Part shown: positions 7,014 through 15,229 of the stretch, in pieces | How positions within the stretch are numbered: the first letter of the stretch is position 1 | Layout: each line of letters opens with the position of its first letter | From: Bacteroidota bacterium | GTDB lineage: Bacteria > Bacteroidota > Bacteroidia > Flavobacteriales_D > Crocinitomicaceae | Assembly (NCBI GenBank): GCA_016192075.1 | Contig: JACPUU010000021.1 | Span: 219,416-283,415, forward strand | Length of the DNA stretch: 64,000 nucleotides | Direction of reading: 5' to 3' | Notes under the pieces: generated by a model | Database searches by the model: none | Told to the model about the DNA's origin: nothing | What the model saw: the letters and a program-made list of their open reading frames with translations, nothing else | Made by a program: the position numbers and the translations under genes

Positions 7014-10000
7014 ATGGATTACAAAAGACTGAACACCATTGTAGGTTGGATGGTATTTCTCTTCGCCACCAGTGTCTACATTCTGACACTTGAACCAACA
7101 ACCAGCTTATGGGATTGCGGTGAGTACATCACAACCGCTTACAAACTGGAAGTAGGTCACCCTCCGGGAGCACCGCTCTTTATGATGCTGGGACGCCTCT
7201 TTACCATTTTTGCGTCGCCTGAAAATGCGGCTTACATGGTTAACATGATGTCTGCCCTGAGCAGTTCATTCACCATTCTGTTCCTGTTCTGGACTATTAC
7301 CATGATTGGAAAACGCATTGTTTTAACTCCTTCATCGGTATTTGGCGCTGAAACTGCAGCTCCAAAAAAATCGGTTGGACGTGATTTAACAATGGCTGAA
7401 CAATGGGCCATTCTGGGCAGCGGACTCATTGGTGCTGTTGCTTACACCTTCTCTGATTCATTCTGGTTTTCGGCTGTTGAGGGTGAGGTTTACGCCATGT
7501 CTTCGTTTTTTACAGCTATCGTAATCTGGGCTATTTTTAAATGGGATCACGAACTACAGCAGCAAGAGTGGTACACTGACAATGCAGACATTCAGGGCCG
7601 CAACGCCAACCGCTGGCTGATTTTTATTTTCTTCATGGTGGGTCTTTCCATCGGTGTCCACTTATTGAACCTCTTGTGTATTCCGGCTATTGCCTACGTC
7701 ATCTATTTCCGCAAGTTCAAAGAAACCAATGCGCTTGGATTCATTGTAACAGGTATCATCGGGGTTTTTACACTGGGTATTGTACAGTCTGTACTGATTC
7801 CAAAAACGGTACAGATTGCCGGATTCTTTGAGCGTTTCTTTGTAAACGACTTGGGTATGCCGTTTAATGCCGGTACACTCTTCTTTTTCTTGTTTATGGC
7901 AGGTATAATTGTAGCATTGCTGCTCTATTCAAAACGTAAAAACTGGGCCATTGTGAACACCTCTGCATGGGCCTTGTCTATGATTTTTATCGGGTATAGC
8001 TGTTTTGCCATGATCGTAATTCGTTCAAATGCCAATACACCGCTCGATGAAAACGACCCTGAAAACCTGGTAAGTTTAGAATCTTACCTGAAACGTGAGC
8101 AATACGGTGACTGGCCCATTCTCTATGGTCCTTACTTTACGGCAGATTATGCCCCGCGCACAGATTGGGATGATCGCAGTGATGTGTATCAGCGTTTGTT
8201 TGTAGTAACCAACCGCACCGGAAAAGACCTGAAAGGATTCAAAAGCAAACAGGAAGCCGATGATTATGCTAAAAATTCAGGTGGAACCGTGGTTGAAAAA
8301 TACCTGCTCACCTTTAGCGGAGAGAAAGGAAAACCAACGTTTGACCCTGAACATTCTACTTTTTTACCACGGATGTACAGTAAAGAACCACACCATATAA
8401 GCGGGTACAAAAGCTGGTCAGGCCACGTAGGTAATTCAAAACCTACCATGGGACAAAACCTGGCTTATTTTGGCAGTTACCAGGTTGACTGGATGTACTG
8501 GCGTTATTTTATGTGGAATTTTTCTGGTCGCCAGTGGGATGAGCAAGGCCATGGCGGTGCCCGTGACGGGAACTGGATTTCAGGTTTGAATTTTATTGAC
8601 AAACACCATATTGGTGACCAAACCAACGTTCCGGCCTTTATTGAAAACAATGCCGCACACAACAAATTTTACATGCTGCCATTGGTTCTGGGTTTAATTG
8701 GTTTCATTTTCATGCTCATGAAAGCGTCTAAAGAATGGTGGATTGTTATGCTGCTTTTCTTACTCACCGGTTTTGCCATTATTATTTACCTGAACCAAAA
8801 ACCAAGTGAACCGCGTGAGCGTGATTATGCCTACGCCGCATCGTTCTATGCATTTGCTATTTATGTTGGTCTTTCAGTACTGGCGCTTTACCAGGCTTAT
8901 AAATCCATGACCTGGAAAGAACTGGCTATTCTCATCAGTCCACTGGTTGGTTTAAGCATCATTTTTGCCGCAGCTGATAAAACGCTTGCGCTGAGCATGA
9001 TTTATATGACCTTTATTATTGCCGCTGCATTTGCATTGATGATTGCCCTGCGAAATGTTTTCAGCAATGAAAATCACGGCGCCATGACATCTGCCCTGCT
9101 GGCATTACCTATTCCAATTATGATGGGTGTTGTTGGCTGGGACGACCATGACCGGAGCGAGCGTTATACGGCACGTGATCTGGCATACAATTACCTGATC
9201 AGCTGTGATGACAATTCCATCATTTTTACCAACGGTGATAACGACACGTTCCCGCTGTGGTACCTGCAAGAGGTAGAAGGCACTAAAACAAGTGTTCGCG
9301 TATGTAACCTGTCACTCTTAAATACAGATTGGTATACGGAGCAAATGACCCGCCAGGCTTACGATTCAAAACCACTGCCAATCAAATTTACAGAAGAACA
9401 GTATCGTCAAAACGGCCTGCGTGATTACATGTACGTTTTTGGAACCAATGAACTGACAATGCGCAGCGGTGAGCTGGAACCAAAATGGCGTGACATTCTC
9501 ACCAAAAAAATTGAGTACAACCCTGATTTATTCAAACCGGCTTTTGCAGCTGCCTGTGACTCACTGACCAAAATTCTTTCAACGACTGAATTTGCTGTCA
9601 AAGAACCGGCAATGATGAGTAAACTGCCGACCTTTGATACCTCAGGAACCTACTTTGAATTCAGAAATCTGATTTTTAACCTGACTTCAGAAGAGTCAAG
9701 GGTGAAATACTTCAACAATTTCTCACCTGATCAGCAAATGAATGATCAGCTTTCTCAAATGGTCAGAGGTTCTATTCAAAATGTGCTGGTTGAATTAAAC
9801 GATGCTTTTGATTACCTGCCGGCTGACTTTGTAATGGAGTGGCTGCGCAATGATGCCAATGCTGAAGTAGATGGCGAAAACACCGTGTTTATTATGCCTA
9901 CCAAAGGTTTAACGGTGTTGGTTGATAAAGAAAAAGTGCTGGCAAACGGCATTGTTTCAGAAGCAGATGCCAGCCGCGTTCAGGATAAAATTCAATGGAA

Positions 10001-10958
10001 AATTCCAAAACAAAGCATCTACAAAGCTGACCTGATGATTCTGGACATTGTGGCACATTTCAACTGGGACCGTGCCGTGTATTTTGCAAGTTCTGCAGAG
10101 CGCTCAACATACCTTGGTCTTGACAAGTATTTTTATTCTGAAGGCCTTGTTTACAAACTGGTACCGTTCCCGGTAACCGGCAACCGCAATCCAAATTCAC
10201 TGGGTGAAATCAACAAGCCTAAGCTGTATGAAAACCTGATGACTACCTTTAAATGGGGTAATATGGAAACCGAAGGCGTGCTGGTTGATTACTATACCCG
10301 CCGTTTGACCAACAACTACCGTGTACAATTCAGCGTGCTGGCAGATGCTTACCTGGAAGAGCATGACCTGCACCAGCAATTAATTACGGGTATGAAAGAA
10401 GTATTGGCTGCTCCGGCACCACCGGATACGAGCTACGCTTACCCTACACCGGTTGGCCGTTTTACACGTGCACAAATGCCTGAACAAATTAAAAAATCAG
10501 AGGCCATTGTTGCAGACTGTAAAGTTAAAATTGCTGAGGTGCTTGACCGTTCACTGGTTGTAATGCCTGAGTATAATGTGCCTTATGACAAAGTGTTCCC
10601 GTCGTACATTTCAACTTACTACGGCGCCGGACACGAAGCCAAAGCAGAAGAACTTTCTAAAAAAATGCTGGTGGTTTTTGAAGAAGAAATTGATTATTAC
10701 CTGGGCGTTGATCCAAAATTCACCGCTACTATGATTGATGACTTGTTTGGAACATACCGCGGTGTTTTCTCTATTTACCAGGCGGTGAACCTTTATGCCA
10801 CAAACGAGGCATACAAAGAAGAAGTCAGCGCCAAATTCTATTCAGTTACTGAACGTGTTCAGGCTGCACTGCCAAGAATTCAACGTGTAAGCCCGGCCGC
10901 ATTCCAGCAGATTGAACAAACCTTCTACGCCTTCTTCCAACGCATTATGGCAATGTAA
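7014..10958 (+). CDS. DUF2723 multi-pass membrane protein, putative protein O-glycosyltransferase (TMEM260-like)
   Basis: 1314 residues with many transmembrane helices in the first 700 and a large soluble C-terminal part. The N-terminus (TLEPTTSLWDCGEYITTAYK) is the hallmark of DUF2723; the family is GT-C-like and related to eukaryotic TMEM260, an O-mannosyltransferase. Asp in LWDCGEY, in the first extracytoplasmic loop, is the expected catalytic acid/base. The C-terminal half (from about 730, TNGDNDTFPLWYLQEVEG) is the conserved Bacteroidota extension. The length is normal for Bacteroidota members. The gene is followed nine bases later by a polysaccharide deacetylase gene, so the two form an operon, which fits envelope glycan work. 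The glycosyltransferase role is inferred from the family. Confidence 0.8.
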   Translation: MDYKRLNTIVGWMVFLFATSVYILTLEPTTSLWDCGEYITTAYKLEVGHPPGAPLFMMLGRLFTIFASPENAAYMVNMMSALSSSFTILFLFWTITMIGKRIVLTPSSVFGAETAAPKKSVGRDLTMAEQWAILGSGLIGAVAYTFSDSFWFSAVEGEVYAMSSFFTAIVIWAIFKWDHELQQQEWYTDNADIQGRNANRWLIFIFFMVGLSIGVHLLNLLCIPAIAYVIYFRKFKETNALGFIVTGIIGVFTLGIVQSVLIPKTVQIAGFFERFFVNDLGMPFNAGTLFFFLFMAGIIVALLLYSKRKNWAIVNTSAWALSMIFIGYSCFAMIVIRSNANTPLDENDPENLVSLESYLKREQYGDWPILYGPYFTADYAPRTDWDDRSDVYQRLFVVTNRTGKDLKGFKSKQEADDYAKNSGGTVVEKYLLTFSGEKGKPTFDPEHSTFLPRMYSKEPHHISGYKSWSGHVGNSKPTMGQNLAYFGSYQVDWMYWRYFMWNFSGRQWDEQGHGGARDGNWISGLNFIDKHHIGDQTNVPAFIENNAAHNKFYMLPLVLGLIGFIFMLMKASKEWWIVMLLFLLTGFAIIIYLNQKPSEPRERDYAYAASFYAFAIYVGLSVLALYQAYKSMTWKELAILISPLVGLSIIFAAADKTLALSMIYMTFIIAAAFALMIALRNVFSNENHGAMTSALLALPIPIMMGVVGWDDHDRSERYTARDLAYNYLISCDDNSIIFTNGDNDTFPLWYLQEVEGTKTSVRVCNLSLLNTDWYTEQMTRQAYDSKPLPIKFTEEQYRQNGLRDYMYVFGTNELTMRSGELEPKWRDILTKKIEYNPDLFKPAFAAACDSLTKILSTTEFAVKEPAMMSKLPTFDTSGTYFEFRNLIFNLTSEESRVKYFNNFSPDQQMNDQLSQMVRGSIQNVLVELNDAFDYLPADFVMEWLRNDANAEVDGENTVFIMPTKGLTVLVDKEKVLANGIVSEADASRVQDKIQWKIPKQSIYKADLMILDIVAHFNWDRAVYFASSAERSTYLGLDKYFYSEGLVYKLVPFPVTGNRNPNSLGEINKPKLYENLMTTFKWGNMETEGVLVDYYTRRLTNNYRVQFSVLADAYLEEHDLHQQLITGMKEVLAAPAPPDTSYAYPTPVGRFTRAQMPEQIKKSEAIVADCKVKIAEVLDRSLVVMPEYNVPYDKVFPSYISTYYGAGHEAKAEELSKKMLVVFEEEIDYYLGVDPKFTATMIDDLFGTYRGVFSIYQAVNLYATNEAYKEEVSAKFYSVTERVQAALPRIQRVSPAAFQQIEQTFYAFFQRIMAM

Positions 10959-10967
10959 GAACGGTAT

Positions 10968-11582
10968 ATGCGATTCTATCAAATTCCCAAATGGTTCAGG
11001 ACTTTATACCCCGGTGCCATTTGGGATTTTTTTTTGGATCAGAAGCCAACGCTGTACCTGACTTTTGACGACGGCCCCAACCCAAACACCACACCATTCA
11101 TTTTAGATCTGCTGAATCAATATGATGCAAAAGCCACCTTCTTTTGCCTGGGTAAAAACGTCAAAGAATTTCCAGCTTTATTTGAACGCATACGCACCAA
11201 CGGTCATGCCATTGGTAATCACGGCATGCTGCATTTAGATGGCTACAAAACCACTACGGAAGCGTATATCAGAAACGCATCAGAAGCTGCTGGTTACATT
11301 CCATCTTCACTTTACCGCCCGGCCTATGGCCGCATCAAAAAATCACAGTATACAGCTTTAAAAAAACAGGGCTTTCAACCCGTATTCTGGTCCTTGCTGA
11401 CGTATGATTTTGACGCTGCTTTCCCTTCGGAAAAAAGGCTGGCGCTGATTCGCAAAAAAACCAAAGCGGGTACCATCCTGGTTTTTCATGATTCTGAAAA
11501 AGCCTTTCCGCAGTTAAAAAAAGAATTACCCGTTTTGCTGGAAGAATGGAAACGGATGGGGTATACATTTGTCGCCATTTAA
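10968..11582 (+). CDS. Polysaccharide deacetylase family protein (NodB homology domain)
   Basis: 204 residues, nearly all NodB domain. Motif 1 is LTFDDGPNPNTTPF (first Asp catalytic base, second Asp metal ligand), motif 2 is NHGMLH (two metal-binding His), motif 3 RPAYGR, motif 5 ILVFHDS with the catalytic His. No signal peptide is visible, only a basic start (MRFYQIPKWFRTLYPG), as in many Bacteroidota members. It would remove N-acetyl or O-acetyl groups from a cell-envelope glycan. It is co-directional with the DUF2723 gene and probably in one transcript; a terminator-like hairpin lies at 11780-11811. Confidence 0.85.
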   Translation: MRFYQIPKWFRTLYPGAIWDFFLDQKPTLYLTFDDGPNPNTTPFILDLLNQYDAKATFFCLGKNVKEFPALFERIRTNGHAIGNHGMLHLDGYKTTTEAYIRNASEAAGYIPSSLYRPAYGRIKKSQYTALKKQGFQPVFWSLLTYDFDAAFPSEKRLALIRKKTKAGTILVFHDSEKAFPQLKKELPVLLEEWKRMGYTFVAI

Positions 11583-11627
11583 ATTCAATTGGTGGAATCA
11601 GAGATTCGTCCCGTATTACTCTCACAT

Positions 11628-11745
11628 AATTGTCATTTCGAACGGAATGCAATGGAGAGAGAAATCTTATCCTGTTAACGTCCAATATCATCCCATTTAT
11701 GGCTCCGTTATTGGCAGATTTCTCACTGCGTTCGAAATGACAATT
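11628..11745. repeat. MITE-like element with 17-base terminal inverted repeats
   Basis: The left end AATTGTCATTTCGAACG and the right end CGTTCGAAATGACAATT are perfect reverse complements; further in, AGAAATCT and AGATTTCT also pair. The element is 118 bases and encodes no protein. Sequences of this kind (GTCATTTCGAACG...) are dispersed in many Bacteroidota genomes; no transposase is near, so mobilisation in trans is inference. Confidence 0.75.
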
Positions 11746-11779
11746 CCAGGTCTTATGGTCAGTAGAATATTCCAAATTA

Positions 11780-11811
11780 AAACCCCGGCTCTGCGTTCAG
11801 AACCGGGGTTT
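11780..11811. terminator. Bidirectional terminator between deacetylase and outer-membrane protein genes
   Basis: AAACCCCGG and CCGGGGTTT are perfect inverted arms around a 14-base loop, flanked by A and T runs on the two sides, so it can serve the plus-strand deacetylase gene and the minus-strand gene that ends at 11952. Confidence 0.65.
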
Positions 11812-11951
11812 CTCCATGAAAAAAATCTACTATTAACGTTGCTATTGTTGACCCCTGAACTGCATTTGTGCTTACTTATGCCATGAAAAATTTACGTCGT
11901 CTTAGGGTCTTCAGATAATAGTAGCTCTTTTGAGTTTAAAACTCAGTTTCT

Positions 11952-12761
11952 TTAAAAGTGAAAGGATGCACCAAACGTAAGCGGATATGCTGTTTCTGAT
12001 TTTCCGTTTTCATACAGTGACAGCAGGTTGTAATTTGCAAACAACCCAAAATCACGGTAACCCATACGCACTGTAGCACATACCTGGAACGGGTTGAGGT
12101 TGTATCTACCCTTTTCTTTATGATCATTTTCACCGCCAAACACATCGTAAATGTATTTTACTTTTGAACCAATTCTGACACCGCCAATGGCTCCAAAAGC
12201 AATGTGAAAGTTCTTCTCAGCATACCTGGATGTATTGATTTGAAAAAGCACCGGAATGTTGAAGTAATTTACGCGCAACTGATTTTTGGTAAAGCCCGTT
12301 ACCAGTGTTGAATCATACATTCCCCAGGTAGAATCTGCATTTGACGTCAGGCGTAAATGATCATCTTTAAAACCATAACGGCTGTTGGTAAATCCAAGCC
12401 CGGTAACAATTCCAAAATAATCTTTGACTATTCTGATTTTTTGTTCTGCAAAATTAAAACTGTATGAGAATGATTGCGCCGGGTCTACCTCCAGGTGAGC
12501 TGAATTAAAAGTAGGTTCAAAATTGCCATTCATGAGCATGTTTACACCTACATCCAATCCACCCCAATAGGTTAAATCTCCATAATCCCAGTCTTTTGAC
12601 CATTCTTCAGGCTCCTGCGTATCTTCTGCCAGCAGGGTGTCTTTATCTACAATTATAAACTCAATGTCTCCAATTGTAAAACGGGTTGTATCACCTTCTT
12701 CTTCTTGTCCGAATAAAATTGCGCCTGCAAGCAGTGCAAAAATTGTTGTTAGCTTTTTCAT
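11952..12761 (-). CDS. Outer-membrane beta-barrel protein of the ECF cluster
   Basis: 269 residues with a signal peptide (MKKLTTIFALLAGAILFGQ, cleavage after about 19), an acidic linker and then alternating amphipathic strands ending in an aromatic residue pattern (LTFGASFHF), typical of eight- to ten-stranded outer-membrane barrels such as the PorT/OmpA-like family. No catalytic motif. It is the last gene of the cluster TonB-domain, sigma, anti-sigma, barrel, all on the minus strand, and has its own ECF-type promoter at 12907-12932. It is probably a target and effector of the sigma factor, perhaps as an envelope-stress barrel. The family name is uncertain. Confidence 0.65.
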   Translation of the reverse strand: MKKLTTIFALLAGAILFGQEEEGDTTRFTIGDIEFIIVDKDTLLAEDTQEPEEWSKDWDYGDLTYWGGLDVGVNMLMNGNFEPTFNSAHLEVDPAQSFSYSFNFAEQKIRIVKDYFGIVTGLGFTNSRYGFKDDHLRLTSNADSTWGMYDSTLVTGFTKNQLRVNYFNIPVLFQINTSRYAEKNFHIAFGAIGGVRIGSKVKYIYDVFGGENDHKEKGRYNLNPFQVCATVRMGYRDFGLFANYNLLSLYENGKSETAYPLTFGASFHF

Positions 12762-12779
12762 AGTTGTTCGTTTTTTTTG

Positions 12780-12823
12780 CCCGGCCCTTAGCCCGGGATT
12801 TAAATCCCGGGCTAAGGGCCGGG
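12780..12823. repeat. 44-base perfect palindrome
   Basis: Twenty-two bases (CCCGGCCCTTAGCCCGGGAT then TT) are followed directly by their exact reverse complement. It lies in the presumed leader of the outer-membrane barrel gene, 18 bases before its ATG on the minus strand. Sequences of this type are dispersed in Bacteroidota genomes. As RNA it would form a very stable hairpin. Confidence 0.9.
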
Positions 12824-12919
12824 GGCTGTTTTTCTGATTTTTTCAGGGAGCGCTTTTGAATTTCGCAAGGCCTGTTGAAATTCGTTAAACTCCTTGTTGG
12901 TTGTAGGACGCGCATGCAC
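12812..12919 (-). CDS. Possible 35-residue leader ORF or gene remnant
   Basis: From a GTG at 12919 the minus strand encodes VHARPTTNKEFNEFQQALRN, then SKALPEKIRKTAPGP and a TAG. The composition is protein-like and amphipathic, unlike the other frames here. The stop codon is supplied by the 44-base palindrome. It may be a short regulatory ORF between the anti-sigma and barrel genes or the stump of a gene cut by the palindrome insertion. Existence as a translated peptide is uncertain. Confidence 0.3.
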   Translation of the reverse strand: MHARPTTNKEFNEFQQALRNSKALPEKIRKTAPGP

Positions 12920-12932
12920 ACCAAAAGTTACA
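12907..12932 (-). promoter_or_regulatory. ECF-type promoter upstream of the outer-membrane barrel gene
   Basis: TGTAAC, 16 bases, CGTC on the minus strand. The -35 element overlaps the stop codon of the anti-sigma gene. It shares TGTAACTTTTG with the site at 14521-14547 in front of the sigma factor gene. Confidence 0.6.
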
Positions 12933-13977
12933 GCCCGCTTTGTTTTTTTCTTTCAAATTCAAAATTTCCGATTTTAAATCCGTACGCTACATATTCATTA
13001 GTGCCCACATTTTTATCACGGGTAAAATAAACCTCCCGTTTTGTAACATTGCTGGCAGCATCTGTCACAATTTTGTAAGGCTCTTCCGTCACAATTTTTT
13101 CAAAGTGCACTTTTTCCACGCTCGTTATTTCAAGGTCTTTGTCATCCGATTGTGGATTCAAATCCGGCGCTTTTTCTTTATTACCATCCGCTATTTTCAA
13201 ATCATCAGGTAATTCTAATGGTTTAACCGGGCTGGTTGAATCCTGATCAGGTGCTTTTTCCTCGTTTACAAAAAGATTATCCGGCGCGGGTTGTTGCACT
13301 CTGTAATGCTTTTCAGGTGATGTGCTGTTGTTGTCGGGTGAATTGGAAATCAACTCTCCCGGTTGCATGTCCGTATTGTACGAATTTTGCTGAACCGTTT
13401 CTGCCATGTTTCTTTCAATAGCCAATGACGCCAATACAGCACTGTTATCACCCGTTGTTTCTGCCACAGGTGTTTCAGCACCAAACCGGTTTACAGCAGC
13501 GGTAATAACTAGAACGGCAACTGCAGCAACCGCAGCTATACGCAGGTATAATGGTATTACAAGGCCGGTTGCTATTTTCAGCTTTTGTTTGTCTTCATAA
13601 ACCTCACTCAAATCTGCTTTCAGAATGGTTGACTGATAAGCGGTATAGGTTTTTTCAAGCTGGTGTTTGCGTATAAAATCTTCCAGTTCCTGCTGTTTCG
13701 AGGCGGTGAGATTTCCCTCAACGGATTCAATCATCCAGGTTTCTGCCGTGCTCATAGAAAGCACCGCATCATCATCTACCTTAAGTGCTGGTTTGTTTTC
13801 AAAAACAGCAGCAGACGGGTTTAATGAAATCTCTGTCAGATCAAGATCCAGTCCGGCTTTCAAATCAGGATTCTGCTCCAGAAAAACAAACAGATCATGT
13901 TGCTCTTCTGCACCCAGATTTCCTTCGATGTAATCGAGAAAATACGCCTCGTAATTATGTCTGTTTATCTTTTCCAT
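12928..13977 (-). CDS. Transmembrane anti-sigma factor-like protein
   Basis: 349 residues. The N-terminal cytoplasmic part holds two copies of a Bacteroidota anti-sigma-type motif: NYEAYFLDYIEGNLGAEEQH at 9-28 and a similar WMIESVEGNLTASKQQEL at 81-98. One transmembrane helix lies at about 140-163 (RIAAVAAVAVLVITAAV). The periplasmic part is Pro/Asn/Ser-rich and low in structure up to about 290, with a short conserved-looking C-terminus (YEVYFTRDK-like, GFKIGNFEFERKK). It starts 30 bases after the ECF sigma stop and is its likely membrane-bound antagonist. No zinc ligands of the ZAS type are present. Confidence 0.7.
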   Translation of the reverse strand: MEKINRHNYEAYFLDYIEGNLGAEEQHDLFVFLEQNPDLKAGLDLDLTEISLNPSAAVFENKPALKVDDDAVLSMSTAETWMIESVEGNLTASKQQELEDFIRKHQLEKTYTAYQSTILKADLSEVYEDKQKLKIATGLVIPLYLRIAAVAAVAVLVITAAVNRFGAETPVAETTGDNSAVLASLAIERNMAETVQQNSYNTDMQPGELISNSPDNNSTSPEKHYRVQQPAPDNLFVNEEKAPDQDSTSPVKPLELPDDLKIADGNKEKAPDLNPQSDDKDLEITSVEKVHFEKIVTEEPYKIVTDAASNVTKREVYFTRDKNVGTNEYVAYGFKIGNFEFERKKQSGL

Positions 13978-14007
13978 TTGTTCATTCTCCTTTCCTGTCC
14001 CTCTGCA

Positions 14008-14499
14008 CTATTGCTCTAAAACTGCTTCAACGCTGATCAGAATTTGTTTCAGCTTGGTGCGGGCTCTGAATATGTATACCTTTACCTGGCTTTCTGTCAA
14101 ATTTGTAATCTCCCCTATTTCAGCATACTCATACCCTTCATAGTCGCGCAGCAAAATAACGGTTCGTTGTATTTCAGGCAGCTGATCCAGGGCGTCGTGC
14201 AGAATTTTCTGCAAATCGGTATTTTTATGCGGTGATGCTGATTCGTGTTTGTCAATTGCCTCAACAGTGGTCTGATACTTTTCTTTTCGCAACACATCAA
14301 TCAATGTATGATGAGCTGTTGTGAACAGATAGGATCTGATTTTTTCAACCGAAACCGTGTCACGCTTAATCCAAACCTTTGCAAACGTTTCCTGCACAAT
14401 ATCTTTTGCCACATCGGTATTTTTAATGTGTTTCAATACAAACCGGTAAATATTATCGGCGTACTGATCAACGGCGCTATTGTATTCCCGTGCGGTCAT
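14008..14499 (-). CDS. RNA polymerase sigma factor, ECF subfamily
   Basis: 163 residues. Region 2 at about 10-75 (YADNIYRFVLKHIKNTDVAK, DIVQETFAKVWIKRDTV) and region 4 at about 100-155 (QLPEIQRTVILLRDYEGYEY, then AEIGEITNLTESQVKVYIFR). Normal ECF length. The gene is preceded by a TGTAAC-N17-CGTC promoter 20 bases upstream of the ATG, so it is probably autoregulated, and is followed by its likely anti-sigma factor. The upstream TonB-domain gene and the downstream barrel gene carry the same promoter motif, defining a local regulon. Confidence 0.92.
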   Translation of the reverse strand: MTAREYNSAVDQYADNIYRFVLKHIKNTDVAKDIVQETFAKVWIKRDTVSVEKIRSYLFTTAHHTLIDVLRKEKYQTTVEAIDKHESASPHKNTDLQKILHDALDQLPEIQRTVILLRDYEGYEYAEIGEITNLTESQVKVYIFRARTKLKQILISVEAVLEQ

Positions 14500-14520
14500 T
14501 TGGTTGCGTTCTGATGGTGT

Positions 14521-14547
14521 GACGCATCACCCCCATCAAAAGTTACA
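14521..14547 (-). promoter_or_regulatory. ECF-type autoregulatory promoter of the sigma factor gene
   Basis: TGTAAC, 17 bases, CGTC on the minus strand, ending about 22 bases before the ATG at 14499. It matches two other sites in this cluster (12907-12932 and 14942-14968). Confidence 0.65.
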
Positions 14548-14555
14548 CTCTTCTT

Positions 14556-14912
14556 TTATTTAATTACAAATTTAATGGGAACTATGTAGACTGTGTTCTG
14601 TTTTTCACTGCCTGAAATTAATTCACTAACCGGCATTTTTAATACGGTTTCAAGTGCTGCATTGTCAAGGGTTTCTGAAATACCCTGCGCAATTTCAACA
14701 TTTGCCAGCATACCCTGGTCAGCTATTGTAAAGGTTACATACACGGTTCCCTCTTCATTATTGGTTAACGCTTCTGTAGGGTATTCGACATGTGCAGCAA
14801 TCCAGGTTTGCATTTTTTCTGCCGTACTCACGGGATTAATACCACCGTTTACGTCATTGGCCCGTGAAGACAATGTCAGCAGAATTCCAAGGGCTAAAAT
14901 TAAATTTTTCAT
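14556..14912 (-). CDS. Secreted TonB C-terminal-domain protein
   Basis: 118 residues: a signal peptide (MKNLILALGILLTLSSRAN, cleavage after about 18) followed only by a TonB C-terminal domain (WIAAHVEYPTEALTNNEEGT, VYVTFTIADQGMLANVEI, and a final strand YIVPIKFVIK). There is no inner-membrane anchor and no Pro-rich spacer, so it cannot act as a complete energy transducer. Free periplasmic TonB domains of this kind occur in Bacteroidota, often beside ECF or anti-sigma genes. It has its own ECF-type promoter (14942-14968) and is upstream of the sigma gene by 56 bases. Confidence 0.8.
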   Translation of the reverse strand: MKNLILALGILLTLSSRANDVNGGINPVSTAEKMQTWIAAHVEYPTEALTNNEEGTVYVTFTIADQGMLANVEIAQGISETLDNAALETVLKMPVSELISGSEKQNTVYIVPIKFVIK

Positions 14913-14941
14913 ACAGTCAAATTTTGGTTATTTGATCGTAT

Positions 14942-14968
14942 GACGCCCGGGGTGTTTTATTTGTTACA
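14942..14968 (-). promoter_or_regulatory. ECF-type promoter of the TonB-domain gene
   Basis: TGTAAC, 17 bases, CGTC on the minus strand, 30 bases upstream of the ATG at 14912. Third member of the local promoter family. Confidence 0.65.
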
Positions 14969-15075
14969 GGTTACCCCCTGAAAAATTGTGGTTTACCCCA
15001 AAACCCTGACCCGCCGCTCACAAATGAGACAATAATTCCGGGGCATTGCCGTTTTATTTCAACCTAAAACCCGTT

Positions 15076-15180
15076 ATGAAAAAACTACTGTGTACGCTGC
15101 TTTGCTGCCTGAGTATTCTGACCGGCAGCTATTCCCAAAGTAACGGCCGGTTTTTTGGTATTTTAGCTCTTTTTGTTTAA
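15076..15180 (+). pseudogene. Truncated secreted protein gene (signal peptide only)
   Basis: Thirty-four codons: MKKLLCTLLCCLSILTGSYS followed by QSNGRFFGILALFV and TAA. The first 20 residues are an excellent signal peptide, but there is almost no mature protein, which suggests that the body of the gene was lost by deletion just before position 15140. It could also be a genuine short peptide; I favour a remnant. Confidence 0.45.
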
Positions 15181-15221
15181 AACTGGGTTCAATCCGTTCA
15201 GGAAATCTGGAGAGATAACCC

Positions 15222-15229
15222 TAATTTTG
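15222..15229 (+). promoter_or_regulatory. Bacteroidota -7 box (TAATTTTG)
   Basis: Matches TAnnTTTG and lies four bases before the flavin reductase ATG, so transcription would begin at or next to the start codon, giving a leaderless message. No clear -33 TTG. Confidence 0.35.

Larger units (their letters stand above)
11583..11951. other. 369-base gap between convergent genes: inverted-repeat element and terminator
   Basis: The gap contains a 118-base element with perfect 17-base terminal inverted repeats (11628-11745) and a strong GC hairpin (11780-11811). The remaining 140 bases up to 11951 show no gene; short ATG-led frames there look like noise. Confidence 0.7.

Noticed and set aside
11335..11775. 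146-codon minus-strand frame through the inverted-repeat element
   Set aside because: Its sequence (CHFERSEKS, LHSVRNDN) is the well-known translation artefact of this repeat type and it overlaps the deacetylase gene.
12691..12924. 77-codon frame on the minus strand overlapping the barrel gene start
   Set aside because: It runs in another frame through the palindrome (SPGFKSRAKGR) and into the barrel signal-peptide region; Arg/Lys-rich and without protein character.
13236..14514. Plus-strand open frames opposite the ECF sigma and anti-sigma genes
   Set aside because: They lie wholly antisense to well-supported genes and have no protein-like features.
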